NCBI RefSeq assembly: GCF_019139535.1
Contig: NZ_CP077073.1
Span: forward strand, 2,074,501-2,138,500
Length of the DNA: 64,000 nt
Source: Pseudomonas muyukensis
GTDB lineage: Bacteria; Pseudomonadota; Gammaproteobacteria; Pseudomonadales; Pseudomonadaceae
Direction of reading: 5' to 3'
Positions 45,205 through 53,437 of the stretch are shown here, piece after piece. The position numbers were made by a program, and so were the translations under genes. Positions within the stretch are counted from its first letter, which is position 1. Each line of letters begins with the position of its first letter. The notes under the pieces were generated by a model, which worked only from the letters and a program-made list of their open reading frames with translations, ran no database searches and was not told where the DNA came from.

Positions 45205-45233
45205 AGGTTATCCACAATAAATGTGGATAACCT
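45205..45233. promoter_or_regulatory. Perfect inverted pair of DnaA boxes
   Basis: AGGTTATCCACA and its exact complement TGTGGATAACCT are separated by ATAAA. Each arm holds a full consensus DnaA box (TTATCCACA). It lies 21 bases before the start codon of the YkvA-like gene, so it could be a DnaA-responsive operator or an RNA hairpin at the ribosome site. Confidence 0.6.
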
Positions 45234-45254
45234 GCCTGCTCCTCTGGAGGTCTC

Positions 45255-45695
45255 ATGAGCGCACCCTGGAATTTCACCCGCTTCCTGCCCCTGGCCGAGC
45301 GCCTGCTCAGCCGCGGGCGGTTGCCGGCCCTGTTGTTCGCCGTGGCCCGCAAAGGCCCCAAGCTCGGCCAGCTGCGTGAGGACCTGGGCCTGATGCAGGC
45401 GCTGTGCCTGGCCTGGTGGCGCGGCGAGTACCGCGCCGTCAGCCCCAAGGCACTGGTGACCATCGTCGCCGGCTTGCTGTACTTCGTCAGCCCGCTGGAC
45501 GCCATCCCCGACTGGTTGCTGGGGGTCGGCCTGCTCGACGACATCGCCGTGCTGGGTTGGGTGCTCAAGACCGTGGCCGACGAGCTGGCCCGCTTCAAGG
45601 CCTGGCGCGCCAGCCAGGCGCCGGAGCGGTTGCGGGTGGTCGAGCGCCTGCCCAATAGCCCCGAAGCCCTGCGCCTGGAGCGCCCCGGCAACTGA
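45255..45695 (+). CDS. YkvA-family (DUF1232) protein
   Basis: A 146-residue protein with the DUF1232 core: ALVTIVAGLLYFVSPLDAIPDWLLGVGLLDDIAVLGWVL, including the diagnostic YFVSPLDAIPD and G-LDD. The core is hydrophobic and may form membrane helices. Function is unknown. An inverted DnaA-box pair lies in the leader. The ribosome site is GGAGG before the ATG. Confidence 0.9.
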   Translation: MSAPWNFTRFLPLAERLLSRGRLPALLFAVARKGPKLGQLREDLGLMQALCLAWWRGEYRAVSPKALVTIVAGLLYFVSPLDAIPDWLLGVGLLDDIAVLGWVLKTVADELARFKAWRASQAPERLRVVERLPNSPEALRLERPGN

Positions 45696-45785
45696 TTCAC
45701 GGCATGCCCCCGAGGTTGGTAATATAATTGGCATAAGGGTTATGCCTATGGATTACATGCCGTAGTCCAACGTCAAGGGGGTTGT

Positions 45786-46127
45786 ATGGGTATTCAGGTC
45801 ATCAGCCGGGACGGTCAGCCCGAGTACGCAGTCGTTCCCTGGGAGCAGTACCAGGCGTTGCTGGCCGCCGCTGGCCAGGCACCTGGCGCAGCGCCCGCCA
45901 CCGACAATGTCGCCGCCGAACCCGCAGACGCCAGCTTGTCCAGCCTGGACCAGCTGGCGTCGTTGCGTGAGGCCAAGGGCCTGGCGCCCGAGCAACTGGC
46001 GCGCAGCGTCGGGATCAGTCCGGCCTACCTGGCGATGATCGAGGCCGGCGATCGCCGCCCCGACGCGGCGATCCTGCGCAGCCTGGCCTGGCACCTGGGG
46101 CTGGCGGGCTGGAGCGAGCCGTCATGA
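45786..46127 (+). CDS. XRE-type regulator with Phd-like N terminus
   Basis: A 113-residue protein. Its N terminus (VISRDGQPEYAVVPWEQYQALL) resembles the end of Phd/YefM-type antitoxins. An Ala/Pro linker leads to a Cro/CI helix-turn-helix (LASLREAKGLAPEQLARSVGISPAYLAMIEAGDRRPDAAIL). It overlaps the next gene by four bases, so the two act together. A toxin-antitoxin role is possible but not demonstrated. Confidence 0.85.
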   Translation: MGIQVISRDGQPEYAVVPWEQYQALLAAAGQAPGAAPATDNVAAEPADASLSSLDQLASLREAKGLAPEQLARSVGISPAYLAMIEAGDRRPDAAILRSLAWHLGLAGWSEPS

Positions 46128-46492
46128 GCCAGGTCAGGATCAGCCGTCAGCAATGGCAGAGCCTGCTGACCGAGCTCGACCTGGCCCGCCGGCAACGCCA
46201 CCTGCTCACCTACCGGGCGCTGCTGGAGCGCCTGCAACTGCCCAGCCCGGCGATGCAGACCCTCACCGCGGCGCTGGAGTACCTGGCGCTGCTCGATGCT
46301 CGCGCCGAGCAACCGCTGCGCAGTTCGCTGGTGATCAGCCAGGGGGCCAGCCGCCTGCCACGTACCGGCTTTTTCGAGTGTGTCGAGCGCCTGGGGCGTT
46401 TCTCCGGGCCGGTGGATGGCATGGAGGCGGCGTCGTGGCATGCCTCGGAGGTGGTGCGGGTGTTCGAGTACCGTTATCCGGAAGAGGCCTGA
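46124..46492 (+). CDS. Hypothetical partner of the XRE regulator (122 residues)
   Basis: No known family is recognised. It is a soluble helical protein starting RISRQQWQSLLTELDLARRQRHLLTYRALLERLQLP, a pattern like a small winged-helix or S-adenosyl-free repressor domain, with a C-terminal half ending in HASEVVRVFEYRYPEEA. The ATGA overlap with the XRE gene shows coupled translation. It could be a second DNA-binding subunit or an effector of the pair. Confidence 0.75.
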   Translation: MSQVRISRQQWQSLLTELDLARRQRHLLTYRALLERLQLPSPAMQTLTAALEYLALLDARAEQPLRSSLVISQGASRLPRTGFFECVERLGRFSGPVDGMEAASWHASEVVRVFEYRYPEEA

Positions 46493-46500
46493 ACGACTCT

Positions 46501-46660
46501 GCCATCCACCGCGTCGCCTGGTTCGCCAGCAAGGCTGGCTCCTACAGGTGTGTGTGGCTGAGGGCGCGGTAGGAGCCGGCTTGCCGGCGAACACCGGCCT
46601 TGGCCGGTGCCATCCACCGCGTCGCCGGGTGCGCCAGCAAGGCTGGCGCCTACGGGGGGC
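46501..46660. repeat. REP cluster
   Basis: Three REP units in alternating orientation: GGTTCGCCAGCAAGGCTGGC, then TAGGAGCCGGCTTGCCGGCG with CACCGGCCTTGGCCGGTG, then GCGCCAGCAAGGCTGGCGCC. They lie between the small XRE operon and the convergent EAL protein gene and may insulate their ends. Confidence 0.85.
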
Positions 46661-46678
46661 AGGTGCAATGGCAGGGTT

Positions 46679-48424
46679 TCAGGCTTCGATCAGGCTCAGG
46701 CTCGAACCGCTGCTTTCCTTGGCCTGGCGCTTGGCCTGGGAGGCCAGCTCGGCCAGTTGCCCGGCATCCAGCTGGCCGCCGCTGTGCGGCGTCAGCCAGA
46801 CCACGCCGATCGACAATGACAGCAGGGCGAACGTCTCGCGCTGCCCCTGGCGGTTGTGGGCGATGAAGCACCCAGCCTCCAGGTGCTCGGCGCGGTAGAA
46901 GCGCCGACATTGGCGCGTGAACGCTTCCACCAGCACCTGCAAGCGCTCGCGCCAGTCCGCCGAGCCCAACACCAGCATGAAATCGTCCCCGCCGATGTGC
47001 CCGACGAAGTCCCTCTGCGGGTCGACGCAGTCGTTCAGGCATTGCGCCAGGCTCAACAGCACTTCGTCGCCGCGGGCGTAGCCATAGATATCGTTGAAGG
47101 GCTTGAAGCTGTCGATGTCCACATAGCACACCGCCGCCTCGCGCCGTTGCTGCAGCAGGCGCGCCAGGCATTGCTGGATCGGCACGTTGCCCGGCAGCAG
47201 GGTCAACGGGTTGGCATGCCGGGCCTGCTGGATCTTCTGTTCGGTGATCAGCTTGAGCACATCGATCACCCGCCCCAGGCCCAGGTAGCGACCGCTCTGG
47301 GTGATGATGAAGTCTTCCTCGATCCGCTGGCGGGCGCGGCTGGTGAGCAGGCGGCTGACCTGTTGCAGCGACTGCCCGCGTTCCACGGCAAGAAAGTCTT
47401 GGCTCATCAGCCGGCTGATCGGCTTGCGCGCGAACAGGTCGGTGCCGAACGGCTGCAATAGCGCATCGGCCAGGGAGTGCCGGTGAACGATGCCGCACGG
47501 CTTGTCGCGCTCATCCAGCACCGCCAGGGAGTTGAGGTTGGCCTGCCGGCGAAAGGCTTCGAGCACCTGCTGCGTGGGCGTCTGCAGTGGCACCGCCGGC
47601 TGTTGGATAAGCAGTGCGTCGAGGGCGCCGTTGTCCTCGCCCAGGGTCACGGTGCCGGCGCTTGCCTGCGGCAGCAGGGGGAGCGCGTCACTGGGCGGGA
47701 ACTCCTGCGGGCGGCCGAGCAGGTAGCCCTGCACCAGGTCCACGCCCATCTCGCCGAGCACCGCCAGCTCCTCGCCCAGCTCGATCCCTTCGGCGATCAC
47801 CTGGGCCCGGGAGGCGCGGGCGATTTGCAGGATCGAGCCGACGAACTCGCGCTTGAGCGGGTCTTGATGGATGCCGTCGATGAAGTGGCGGTCGATCTTC
47901 ACGTAGTCGGGGCGCAGTTCCGACCACAGGCGCAGGCTCGAGTAGCCGGCCCCCAGGTCGTCCAGGGCAATGGAAAAGCCCATGTCGCGGTAGTGGTGCA
48001 GGGCGTTGAACAGCAGTTGGAAGTCTTCGGTGGGGGTCTGTTCGGTCAGCTCGATGACCACCCGGCTGGGCGGCAGGCCGACGGCCTCGAGCATTTTCAG
48101 GGTACGCCCGGACGGGTAGTGGGGTTCGAGCAGCGATTCGGGCGAGACGTTGAGGAACAGCTTGCCGCCCAGGTTCAGTTCGCTGAAGCGCCGGCAAGCG
48201 GTTTCCCGGCACAACACCTCGAGCTCGCTCAGGCGCCCGGCCTGGCGGGCGATGGCGAACAGGTTGAGCGGCGAGTGCAGGGGGCTGTTGGACGGGCCGC
48301 GGCTCAAGGCTTCATAGCCGAGCACGCGGCGTTCGGAAAGACAGACGATGGGCTGGAACAAGCTGTGGACGCTACGTTGAGCCAGGATGGCGCTCAATGC
48401 GCTGAGCTGTTCGGTGACGGTCAT
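46679..48424 (-). CDS. EAL-CBS-GGDEF cyclic-di-GMP protein
   Basis: A 581-residue cytoplasmic protein with an unusual order: EAL phosphodiesterase first (about 15-250), then two CBS domains (about 280-390), then a GGDEF domain (about 410-570). EAL residues are intact: Glu38-Ala-Leu in YEALSRG, ELTEQ, DDLGAGYSS, KIDRHF and EGIE. The GGDEF signature is GGDDF near residue 478, so cyclase activity is uncertain, and it may sense GTP or regulate the EAL part. CBS pairs commonly bind adenosyl ligands. AGGAAG precedes the start at 48424. It is downstream of prc, separated by a terminator. Confidence 0.9.
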   Translation of the reverse strand: MTVTEQLSALSAILAQRSVHSLFQPIVCLSERRVLGYEALSRGPSNSPLHSPLNLFAIARQAGRLSELEVLCRETACRRFSELNLGGKLFLNVSPESLLEPHYPSGRTLKMLEAVGLPPSRVVIELTEQTPTEDFQLLFNALHHYRDMGFSIALDDLGAGYSSLRLWSELRPDYVKIDRHFIDGIHQDPLKREFVGSILQIARASRAQVIAEGIELGEELAVLGEMGVDLVQGYLLGRPQEFPPSDALPLLPQASAGTVTLGEDNGALDALLIQQPAVPLQTPTQQVLEAFRRQANLNSLAVLDERDKPCGIVHRHSLADALLQPFGTDLFARKPISRLMSQDFLAVERGQSLQQVSRLLTSRARQRIEEDFIITQSGRYLGLGRVIDVLKLITEQKIQQARHANPLTLLPGNVPIQQCLARLLQQRREAAVCYVDIDSFKPFNDIYGYARGDEVLLSLAQCLNDCVDPQRDFVGHIGGDDFMLVLGSADWRERLQVLVEAFTRQCRRFYRAEHLEAGCFIAHNRQGQRETFALLSLSIGVVWLTPHSGGQLDAGQLAELASQAKRQAKESSGSSLSLIEA

Positions 48425-48441
48425 GGACTGCTTCCTGAATG

Positions 48442-48471
48442 AAAAAAGGCCGGACGCTTGCACGTCCGGCC
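48442..48471 (-). terminator. Terminator after prc
   Basis: On the minus strand GGCCGGACG pairs with CGTCCGGCC around a 6-base loop, followed by TTTTTT. It separates prc from the EAL gene. Confidence 0.9.
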
Positions 48472-48531
48472 CTTCTATTTCACGACAGCCCGATGACTGT
48501 TTGATGACAGGTCACATTATTTAGCCATCAT

Positions 48532-50613
48532 TCAGTGCTTGGCCACCGAGGTGCTCAGGCTGAGGTAGTCGAGCAGGATGCGACCGGTTTCCGACAGGTA
48601 GGCGTCGTCTTCCGGCTTGGTGTCGTCCGGCTCGGCCGGCAGCGCGTCCTCGTCTTCTTTCTTCAGTTCCTTGAGCGGCTCTTCGCCCTTGGCCTTGCGG
48701 CGGATGTTCTCCAGGGCCAGTTGCTTGGCCTCGATCTGGTCGTGGCGAGCACGACGCTCCTGCTCGTTGAGGCTGACGGTCTTCTCGTTCATCAGCTTCT
48801 GGGTCAGGGCCAGGCGGTCGCGGATGTAGACGAACTCGGCATCCTTGTCGCTGCGCGCGTCATGCTGCGCCTTGAGCTGGGCCAGGAACGGCTTGAACGG
48901 GTCGGAAGCCGGCTTGACCACCGGGCGAATGGTGTCCCATGGCATGGCCTCGGGCAGCGCGCTCTCGCCGATTTCCTTGGTATCGATGATCGATGGGTAG
49001 GCGATGTCCGGCAGCACGCCCTGGTGCTGGGTGCTCTGCCCGGAAACCCGGTAGAACTTGGCCAGGGTCAGTTTCAGCTCGCCATGGTTGAGCGGCTGGA
49101 TGGTCTGCACGGTGCCCTTGCCGAAGGTCTGGCCCCCGATGATCAGCGCGCGGTGGTAGTCCTGCATGGCGCCGGCGAAGATCTCCGAGGCCGAGGCCGA
49201 GAGGCGGTTGACCAGCAGTGCCAGCGGGCCCTTGTAGAAGGCGCCGGGGTTCTCGTCCTCGAGCACGTCGACGCGGCCGTCGGCGTTGCGCACCAGCACG
49301 GTCGGGCCCTTCTCGATGAACAGGCTGGTCAGTTCGGTGGCTTCCTGCAGCGAGCCACCGCCGTTGTTGCGCAGGTCGATGACCACGCCGTCGACTTTTT
49401 CCTTCTGCAGCTCGGTCAGCAGCTTCTTCACATCGCGGGTGGTGCTCTTGTAGTCCGGGTCGCCTGCGCGGTAGGCCTTGAAGTCGAGGTAGAAGGCCGG
49501 GATCTCGATGATGCCCAGCTTGTAGTCACGCCCGTCCTGCTTGAGCTTGAGCACCGACTTCTTCGCCGCCTGCTCCTCGAGTTTCACCGCTTCGCGGGTG
49601 ATCGAGACGATCTTGCTGGTCTGGTCGTTCGGCGCGTTGCTCGCCGGGATCACTTCAAGGCGCACCACCGAGCCTTTCGGGCCGCGGATCAGCTTGACCA
49701 CTTCGTCCAGGCGCCAGCCGACCACGTCGACCATTTCCTTGTTGCCCTGGGCCACGCCGATGATCTTGTCGGCGGGGGCGACCTGTTTGGTCTTGGCCGC
49801 CGGGCCGGCCGGCACCAGGCGCACGATCTTGACCTGGTCGTTGTCGCTTTGCAGCACCGCGCCGATGCCTTCGAGCGACAGGCTCATGTTGATGTCGAAG
49901 TTTTCCGCGTTGTCCGGCGACAGGTAGTTGGTGTGCGGGTCGTAGGACTGGGCGAAGGTGTTGATGTAGGCCTGGAAGATGTCCTCGGCACGGGTCTGGT
50001 TCAGGCGCGACAGCTGGTTCTTGTAGCGCTTGGTCAGGGTGTCCTGGATCTGCTTGAGGTCCTTGCCGGAGATCTTCTGGCGCAGCACCTCATCCTTGAC
50101 GCGTTTGCGCCACAGGTCGTCGAGCTCGGCCTGGTTCTTCATCCACGGCGCATCCTTGCGCTCGACCAGCAGGTCTTCCTTCACCGTGAAGTCGATTTTG
50201 TCGACGCCCTTGTTCAGCTCGCCGAGGGCGTAGTCCAGGCGCTGCTTCACGCGGTCCAGGTAGCGCTTGTAGATGGTGAAGCCGGGGTCGAGGTTGCCGC
50301 TTTTGAGGAAGTCGTCGAACTGGGTCTTCCACTTGTCGAACTCGGCGATGTCGGCGGCGGTGAAATAACTGCGCGACGGGTCGAGCAGCTTGATGTAGCT
50401 GTCGTAGATGATGACCGAACGGGCGTCGTCCAGTGGCGGCTTGCTGTAGTGGTGACGCTTGAGCAGCTCGACGATATTGAGGCTGGCCACCACTTCGTCG
50501 CGGTCTGGCTGCAGGGTGTCCCACTTGTTGGCGGCGGCCGCATTGCCACCGAGCGTGAGGCTACCGAGCCCGATCATCAGGGCCAGGGCGGTGCTGGGGA
50601 GGAAATGCTTCAT
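48532..50613 (-). CDS. prc: C-terminal processing periplasmic protease Prc/Tsp
   Basis: A periplasmic serine protease (about 693 residues) that degrades proteins with nonpolar C termini and, in P. aeruginosa, cleaves MucA variants. It has a signal peptide (ALALMIGLGSLTLGGNAAAA). The N-terminal region with YSKPPLDDARS and SQxYDPHTNYLSPDN is typical, followed by a PDZ domain (about 240-330), the S41 peptidase domain with the Ser/Lys dyad in RLSASASEIFAGAM and TFGKGTVQ, and a C-terminal DUF3340-like tail. The start at 50613 places the signal peptide first; an alternative ATG at 50646 adds 11 residues. Neither has a strong ribosome site. Confidence 0.94.
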   Translation of the reverse strand: MKHFLPSTALALMIGLGSLTLGGNAAAANKWDTLQPDRDEVVASLNIVELLKRHHYSKPPLDDARSVIIYDSYIKLLDPSRSYFTAADIAEFDKWKTQFDDFLKSGNLDPGFTIYKRYLDRVKQRLDYALGELNKGVDKIDFTVKEDLLVERKDAPWMKNQAELDDLWRKRVKDEVLRQKISGKDLKQIQDTLTKRYKNQLSRLNQTRAEDIFQAYINTFAQSYDPHTNYLSPDNAENFDINMSLSLEGIGAVLQSDNDQVKIVRLVPAGPAAKTKQVAPADKIIGVAQGNKEMVDVVGWRLDEVVKLIRGPKGSVVRLEVIPASNAPNDQTSKIVSITREAVKLEEQAAKKSVLKLKQDGRDYKLGIIEIPAFYLDFKAYRAGDPDYKSTTRDVKKLLTELQKEKVDGVVIDLRNNGGGSLQEATELTSLFIEKGPTVLVRNADGRVDVLEDENPGAFYKGPLALLVNRLSASASEIFAGAMQDYHRALIIGGQTFGKGTVQTIQPLNHGELKLTLAKFYRVSGQSTQHQGVLPDIAYPSIIDTKEIGESALPEAMPWDTIRPVVKPASDPFKPFLAQLKAQHDARSDKDAEFVYIRDRLALTQKLMNEKTVSLNEQERRARHDQIEAKQLALENIRRKAKGEEPLKELKKEDEDALPAEPDDTKPEDDAYLSETGRILLDYLSLSTSVAKH

Positions 50614-50756
50614 GCTGATTCGACGTGGAGGCAATTGATCACGCATAGTAGGCCGTCTTTTCCGTTCGCCGGTTCCAGGGGAGCCGGACGCATACTGCAA
50701 AAAGCCTGGGACATGCACGCCCAGGCTCAGTCATATGATTCAACTATGGAGGCACT

Positions 50757-51719
50757 GTGAAGGCATTGCAAGGCGTTGACGGACATGTGGCCTGGGTCGA
50801 GGCCGAACGCCCGGCCTGTGATGCCGGGCAGCTACGCATCCGCGTGGCCGCGGCGGGGCTGAACCGCGCCGACCTGCTGCAAATGAAGGGGTTGTACCCT
50901 CCACCGCCAGGTGCCAGCCCCTACATGGGCCTGGAATGCGCCGGTGTGGTCGAGGAAGTGGGCGCCGGCGCCGACTGGCGCGTGGGTGACCGGGTGTGTG
51001 CGCTGCTGGCCAGCGGCGCCATGGCCGAGGAGGTGGTGGTGGACGCCCGTCATGTGCTGCCGGTGCCCGAAGGCCGGAGCCTGCACGAGGCGGCGGCGCT
51101 GCCGGAGGTGTACGCCACGGCCTGGTTGAACCTCTTCCAGCTCGGGGGCCTGAAGCCCGGTGAGAAGGTGCTGGTGCATGCTGGCGCCAGTGGCGTGGGC
51201 TCGGCGGCCATCCAGCTGTGCAAGGCCTTTGGCAGCCCGGTGTGGGTCAGCGTGGGTTCGCCGGAGCGCCTGGCCTACTGCCAAGGCTTGGGCGCGGCGG
51301 GTGGCGTGGTGCGCAACGCCAACCTCGACGAGCTGGAGCAGCTTGGGCCGTTCGATGTGATCCTCGACCCGGTGGGCGCCGGTTACGGGCCGTTGAACCT
51401 CAAGGCGCTGGCCCGCGATGGGCGCTGGGTGATCATTGGCTTGATGAGCGGTCGCAAGTTCGAGCTGGACCTGGCCCTGGTGCTGGGCAAGCGCCTGCAA
51501 ATCACCGGGTCGACCCTGCGCAACCGTGACGATGGCTTCAAGGCCGAGTTGCTGCGCGAGCTGCAACAGCAGGTGTGGCCATTGTTCAGCGAAGGGCGGT
51601 TGTCGCCGCAGTTGGTTGACACTTACCCCGTCGAATTCGCCCAGGCAGCGTATGCCGAGCTCGAGAGCAACCAGGTATCGGGCAAGCTGGTCATGGTGAT
51701 CGATCCGAGCTTGAGTTAG
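50757..51719 (+). CDS. Zinc-independent quinone oxidoreductase (MDR family)
   Basis: A 320-residue NAD(P)H-dependent oxidoreductase of the QOR/PIG3 type in the medium-chain dehydrogenase superfamily. The GroES-like first part has AAAGLNRADLLQMKGLYPPPPGAS, typical of the PIG3 subgroup, and lacks zinc ligands. The nucleotide site is VHAGASGVGSAAIQL. Such enzymes reduce quinones. The start is GTG with GGAGG seven bases upstream. It diverges from prc. Confidence 0.92.
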   Translation: MKALQGVDGHVAWVEAERPACDAGQLRIRVAAAGLNRADLLQMKGLYPPPPGASPYMGLECAGVVEEVGAGADWRVGDRVCALLASGAMAEEVVVDARHVLPVPEGRSLHEAAALPEVYATAWLNLFQLGGLKPGEKVLVHAGASGVGSAAIQLCKAFGSPVWVSVGSPERLAYCQGLGAAGGVVRNANLDELEQLGPFDVILDPVGAGYGPLNLKALARDGRWVIIGLMSGRKFELDLALVLGKRLQITGSTLRNRDDGFKAELLRELQQQVWPLFSEGRLSPQLVDTYPVEFAQAAYAELESNQVSGKLVMVIDPSLS

Positions 51720-51722
51720 ATC

Positions 51723-51774
51723 CGTTCGCCGGCAAGGCACGCTCCCTGTAGGAGCCGGTCTTGCCGGCGAACAG
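51723..51774. repeat. REP pair
   Basis: CGTTCGCCGGCAAGG and the inverted GGAGCCGGTCTTGCCGGCGA, between the convergent quinone reductase and HAD genes. Confidence 0.85.
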
Positions 51775-51779
51775 CGGTT

Positions 51780-52433
51780 TCACGACCAGCTCAGGATCGG
51801 CCAACCATTGGTCTGGGCATGCTCGCGCAATACCGGATCCGGATTCACCACACGCGGATGATCCACCTTCAGCAGCAACGGCAGGTCGTTGCGCGAGTCG
51901 GAATAGAAGCTCGCCCCCTCGAGATTCTCCTGCTCCTGGTCCAGCCATTCCAGCAAGCGGGTGATCTTGCCCTCGCGGTAGGTCAGCACGCCATGGGTCT
52001 TGCCGGTGTACACACCGTTCACCGCCTCCAACTCGATGGCCAGGTATTCCTCTACCCCCAGCCGCGCCGCGATCGGCCCGACTAGATGGACGCCGCTCGC
52101 CGAGATGATCAGGATGCGGTCGCCGCGCTGGCGGTGCTCGGCGATGCAGCGGCAGGCGTCGGCAAAGATGATCGGCTCGATCACCTCTTCCACCCAGGGC
52201 TCGATCAGGTGCTCCACTTCCTCCAGCGTGCGTCCGGCAACCGGCTCGAGGCTGAAGGCCATGTAGTCCTCCATCTGCAGGTGGCCCTTGCCGTAGGCTT
52301 GCATCATTTCCTGGTCGCGCTTGAGAAACGCCTTGCCGTCGACCCAACCCAGTCGGGCCATCTGTTCACTCCACAGCGACGCGCAGTCGCCGTGGATGAG
52401 GGTTTCGTCCAGATCGAAAATTGCCAATGCCAT
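51780..52433 (-). CDS. HAD-family phosphatase (SerB-like)
   Basis: A 217-residue HAD subfamily IB hydrolase. Motif I is FDLDET with the nucleophile Asp7 and acid Asp9, motif II is IISASGVH, and motif IV is YSDSRNDLPLL. It resembles SerB/HPP-like phosphatases; the substrate is unknown. AAGGAG and a 13-base gap after the ABC ATPase gene make it the last gene of the phosphonate-type uptake operon. I infer it dephosphorylates the imported compound or a product, alongside the alkaline-phosphatase-like enzyme upstream. Confidence 0.88.
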   Translation of the reverse strand: MALAIFDLDETLIHGDCASLWSEQMARLGWVDGKAFLKRDQEMMQAYGKGHLQMEDYMAFSLEPVAGRTLEEVEHLIEPWVEEVIEPIIFADACRCIAEHRQRGDRILIISASGVHLVGPIAARLGVEEYLAIELEAVNGVYTGKTHGVLTYREGKITRLLEWLDQEQENLEGASFYSDSRNDLPLLLKVDHPRVVNPDPVLREHAQTNGWPILSWS

Positions 52434-52446
52434 GGGTTGAATCTCC

Positions 52447-53436
52447 TTAGGCCACTTCCCGTAGCGCCGTGGGGTCGATCGACAAGGATACCCGTTTACC
52501 GTCCGCGTGCAGATCGCTGGCGCAGCGATTGAGCACATCCACCACCAGCTCGACGTCGCGCACCCAGACCCGGTAGCGGATGACATTGCCGAGCAGGCTG
52601 TGGCTGCGGATCTCGCCCTCCAGGTCGCCGTTCAGGCCCAGGCTGATGGCCTCTGGACGGATCGCCAGGCGACCGGCTACCGGGCGTTGCAGCAGGCGGC
52701 TGGCACTGTCGGCGTCGAGCAGGTTGTAGTTGCCGATGAAGCCGGCGGCGAACAGGTCCACGGGCGCGGTGTAGAGGGTTTCGGCGTCGCCGCTCTGGAC
52801 GATGCGCCCCTGGTTCATCAGGACGATGCGGTCGGACAGGGTCAGCGCCTCTTCCTGATCGTGGGTGACGAAGAGGGTGGTCAGCCCCAGTTCGCGCTGA
52901 ATCGCGCGGATCTGCTCGCGCAGGTGCTTGCGAATGCGTGCATCCAGCGCCGACAGCGGCTCGTCGAGCAACAGCAGGCGCGGGCGGGTGACCAGCGAAC
53001 GGGCCAGGGCCACGCGCTGGCACTGGCCACCGGACAGCTGGTGCGGGTAGCGCCCGGCGAAGCTGCCCAGCTCCACCAGGTCCAGGGCCTCGCGCACGCG
53101 CACTTGGCTTTCCTCGGCCTTGACCTTCTGCATGCGCAGGCCAAAGGCGACGTTCTGCGCCACGGTCATGTTGGGGAACAACGCGTAGCTCTGGAACACC
53201 ATGCCGATCCCGCGTTTTTGCGGGCTCACGGGTACCAGGTCCTGGCCATCGAGCAGGATTTTCCCGCTGTCCACCGGGGTCAGCCCGGCGATGCAGCGCA
53301 GCAGGGTGGACTTGCCGCAGCCCGAGGGGCCGAGCAGGGTGACGAACTCGCCGCGCTCGATCTGGCAGTCGATGTGCTCGAACACCGGGCTGCCGGCGTA
53401 GCTTTTTTGCAGTTGCTGCACGCTGACGAAGCTCAT
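52447..53436 (-). CDS. ABC transporter ATP-binding protein (phosphonate/polyamine type)
   Basis: A 329-residue importer ATPase with Walker A GPSGCGKST, signature LSGGQCQR (the usual second Gln replaced by Cys), Walker B LLLLDEPLSALD and switch His in FVTHDQEEA. A C-terminal TOBE-type regulatory domain follows. The type matches the 2-aminoethylphosphonate and Fe/spermidine importers. Its start overlaps the permease gene end region and it is the fifth gene of the operon. Confidence 0.93.
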   Translation of the reverse strand: MSFVSVQQLQKSYAGSPVFEHIDCQIERGEFVTLLGPSGCGKSTLLRCIAGLTPVDSGKILLDGQDLVPVSPQKRGIGMVFQSYALFPNMTVAQNVAFGLRMQKVKAEESQVRVREALDLVELGSFAGRYPHQLSGGQCQRVALARSLVTRPRLLLLDEPLSALDARIRKHLREQIRAIQRELGLTTLFVTHDQEEALTLSDRIVLMNQGRIVQSGDAETLYTAPVDLFAAGFIGNYNLLDADSASRLLQRPVAGRLAIRPEAISLGLNGDLEGEIRSHSLLGNVIRYRVWVRDVELVVDVLNRCASDLHADGKRVSLSIDPTALREVA

Positions 53437-53437
53437 G

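Noticed and set aside
48535..50760. 741-codon plus-strand frame antisense to prc
   Set aside because: Antisense to a complete Prc protease; no ribosome site and low-complexity product.
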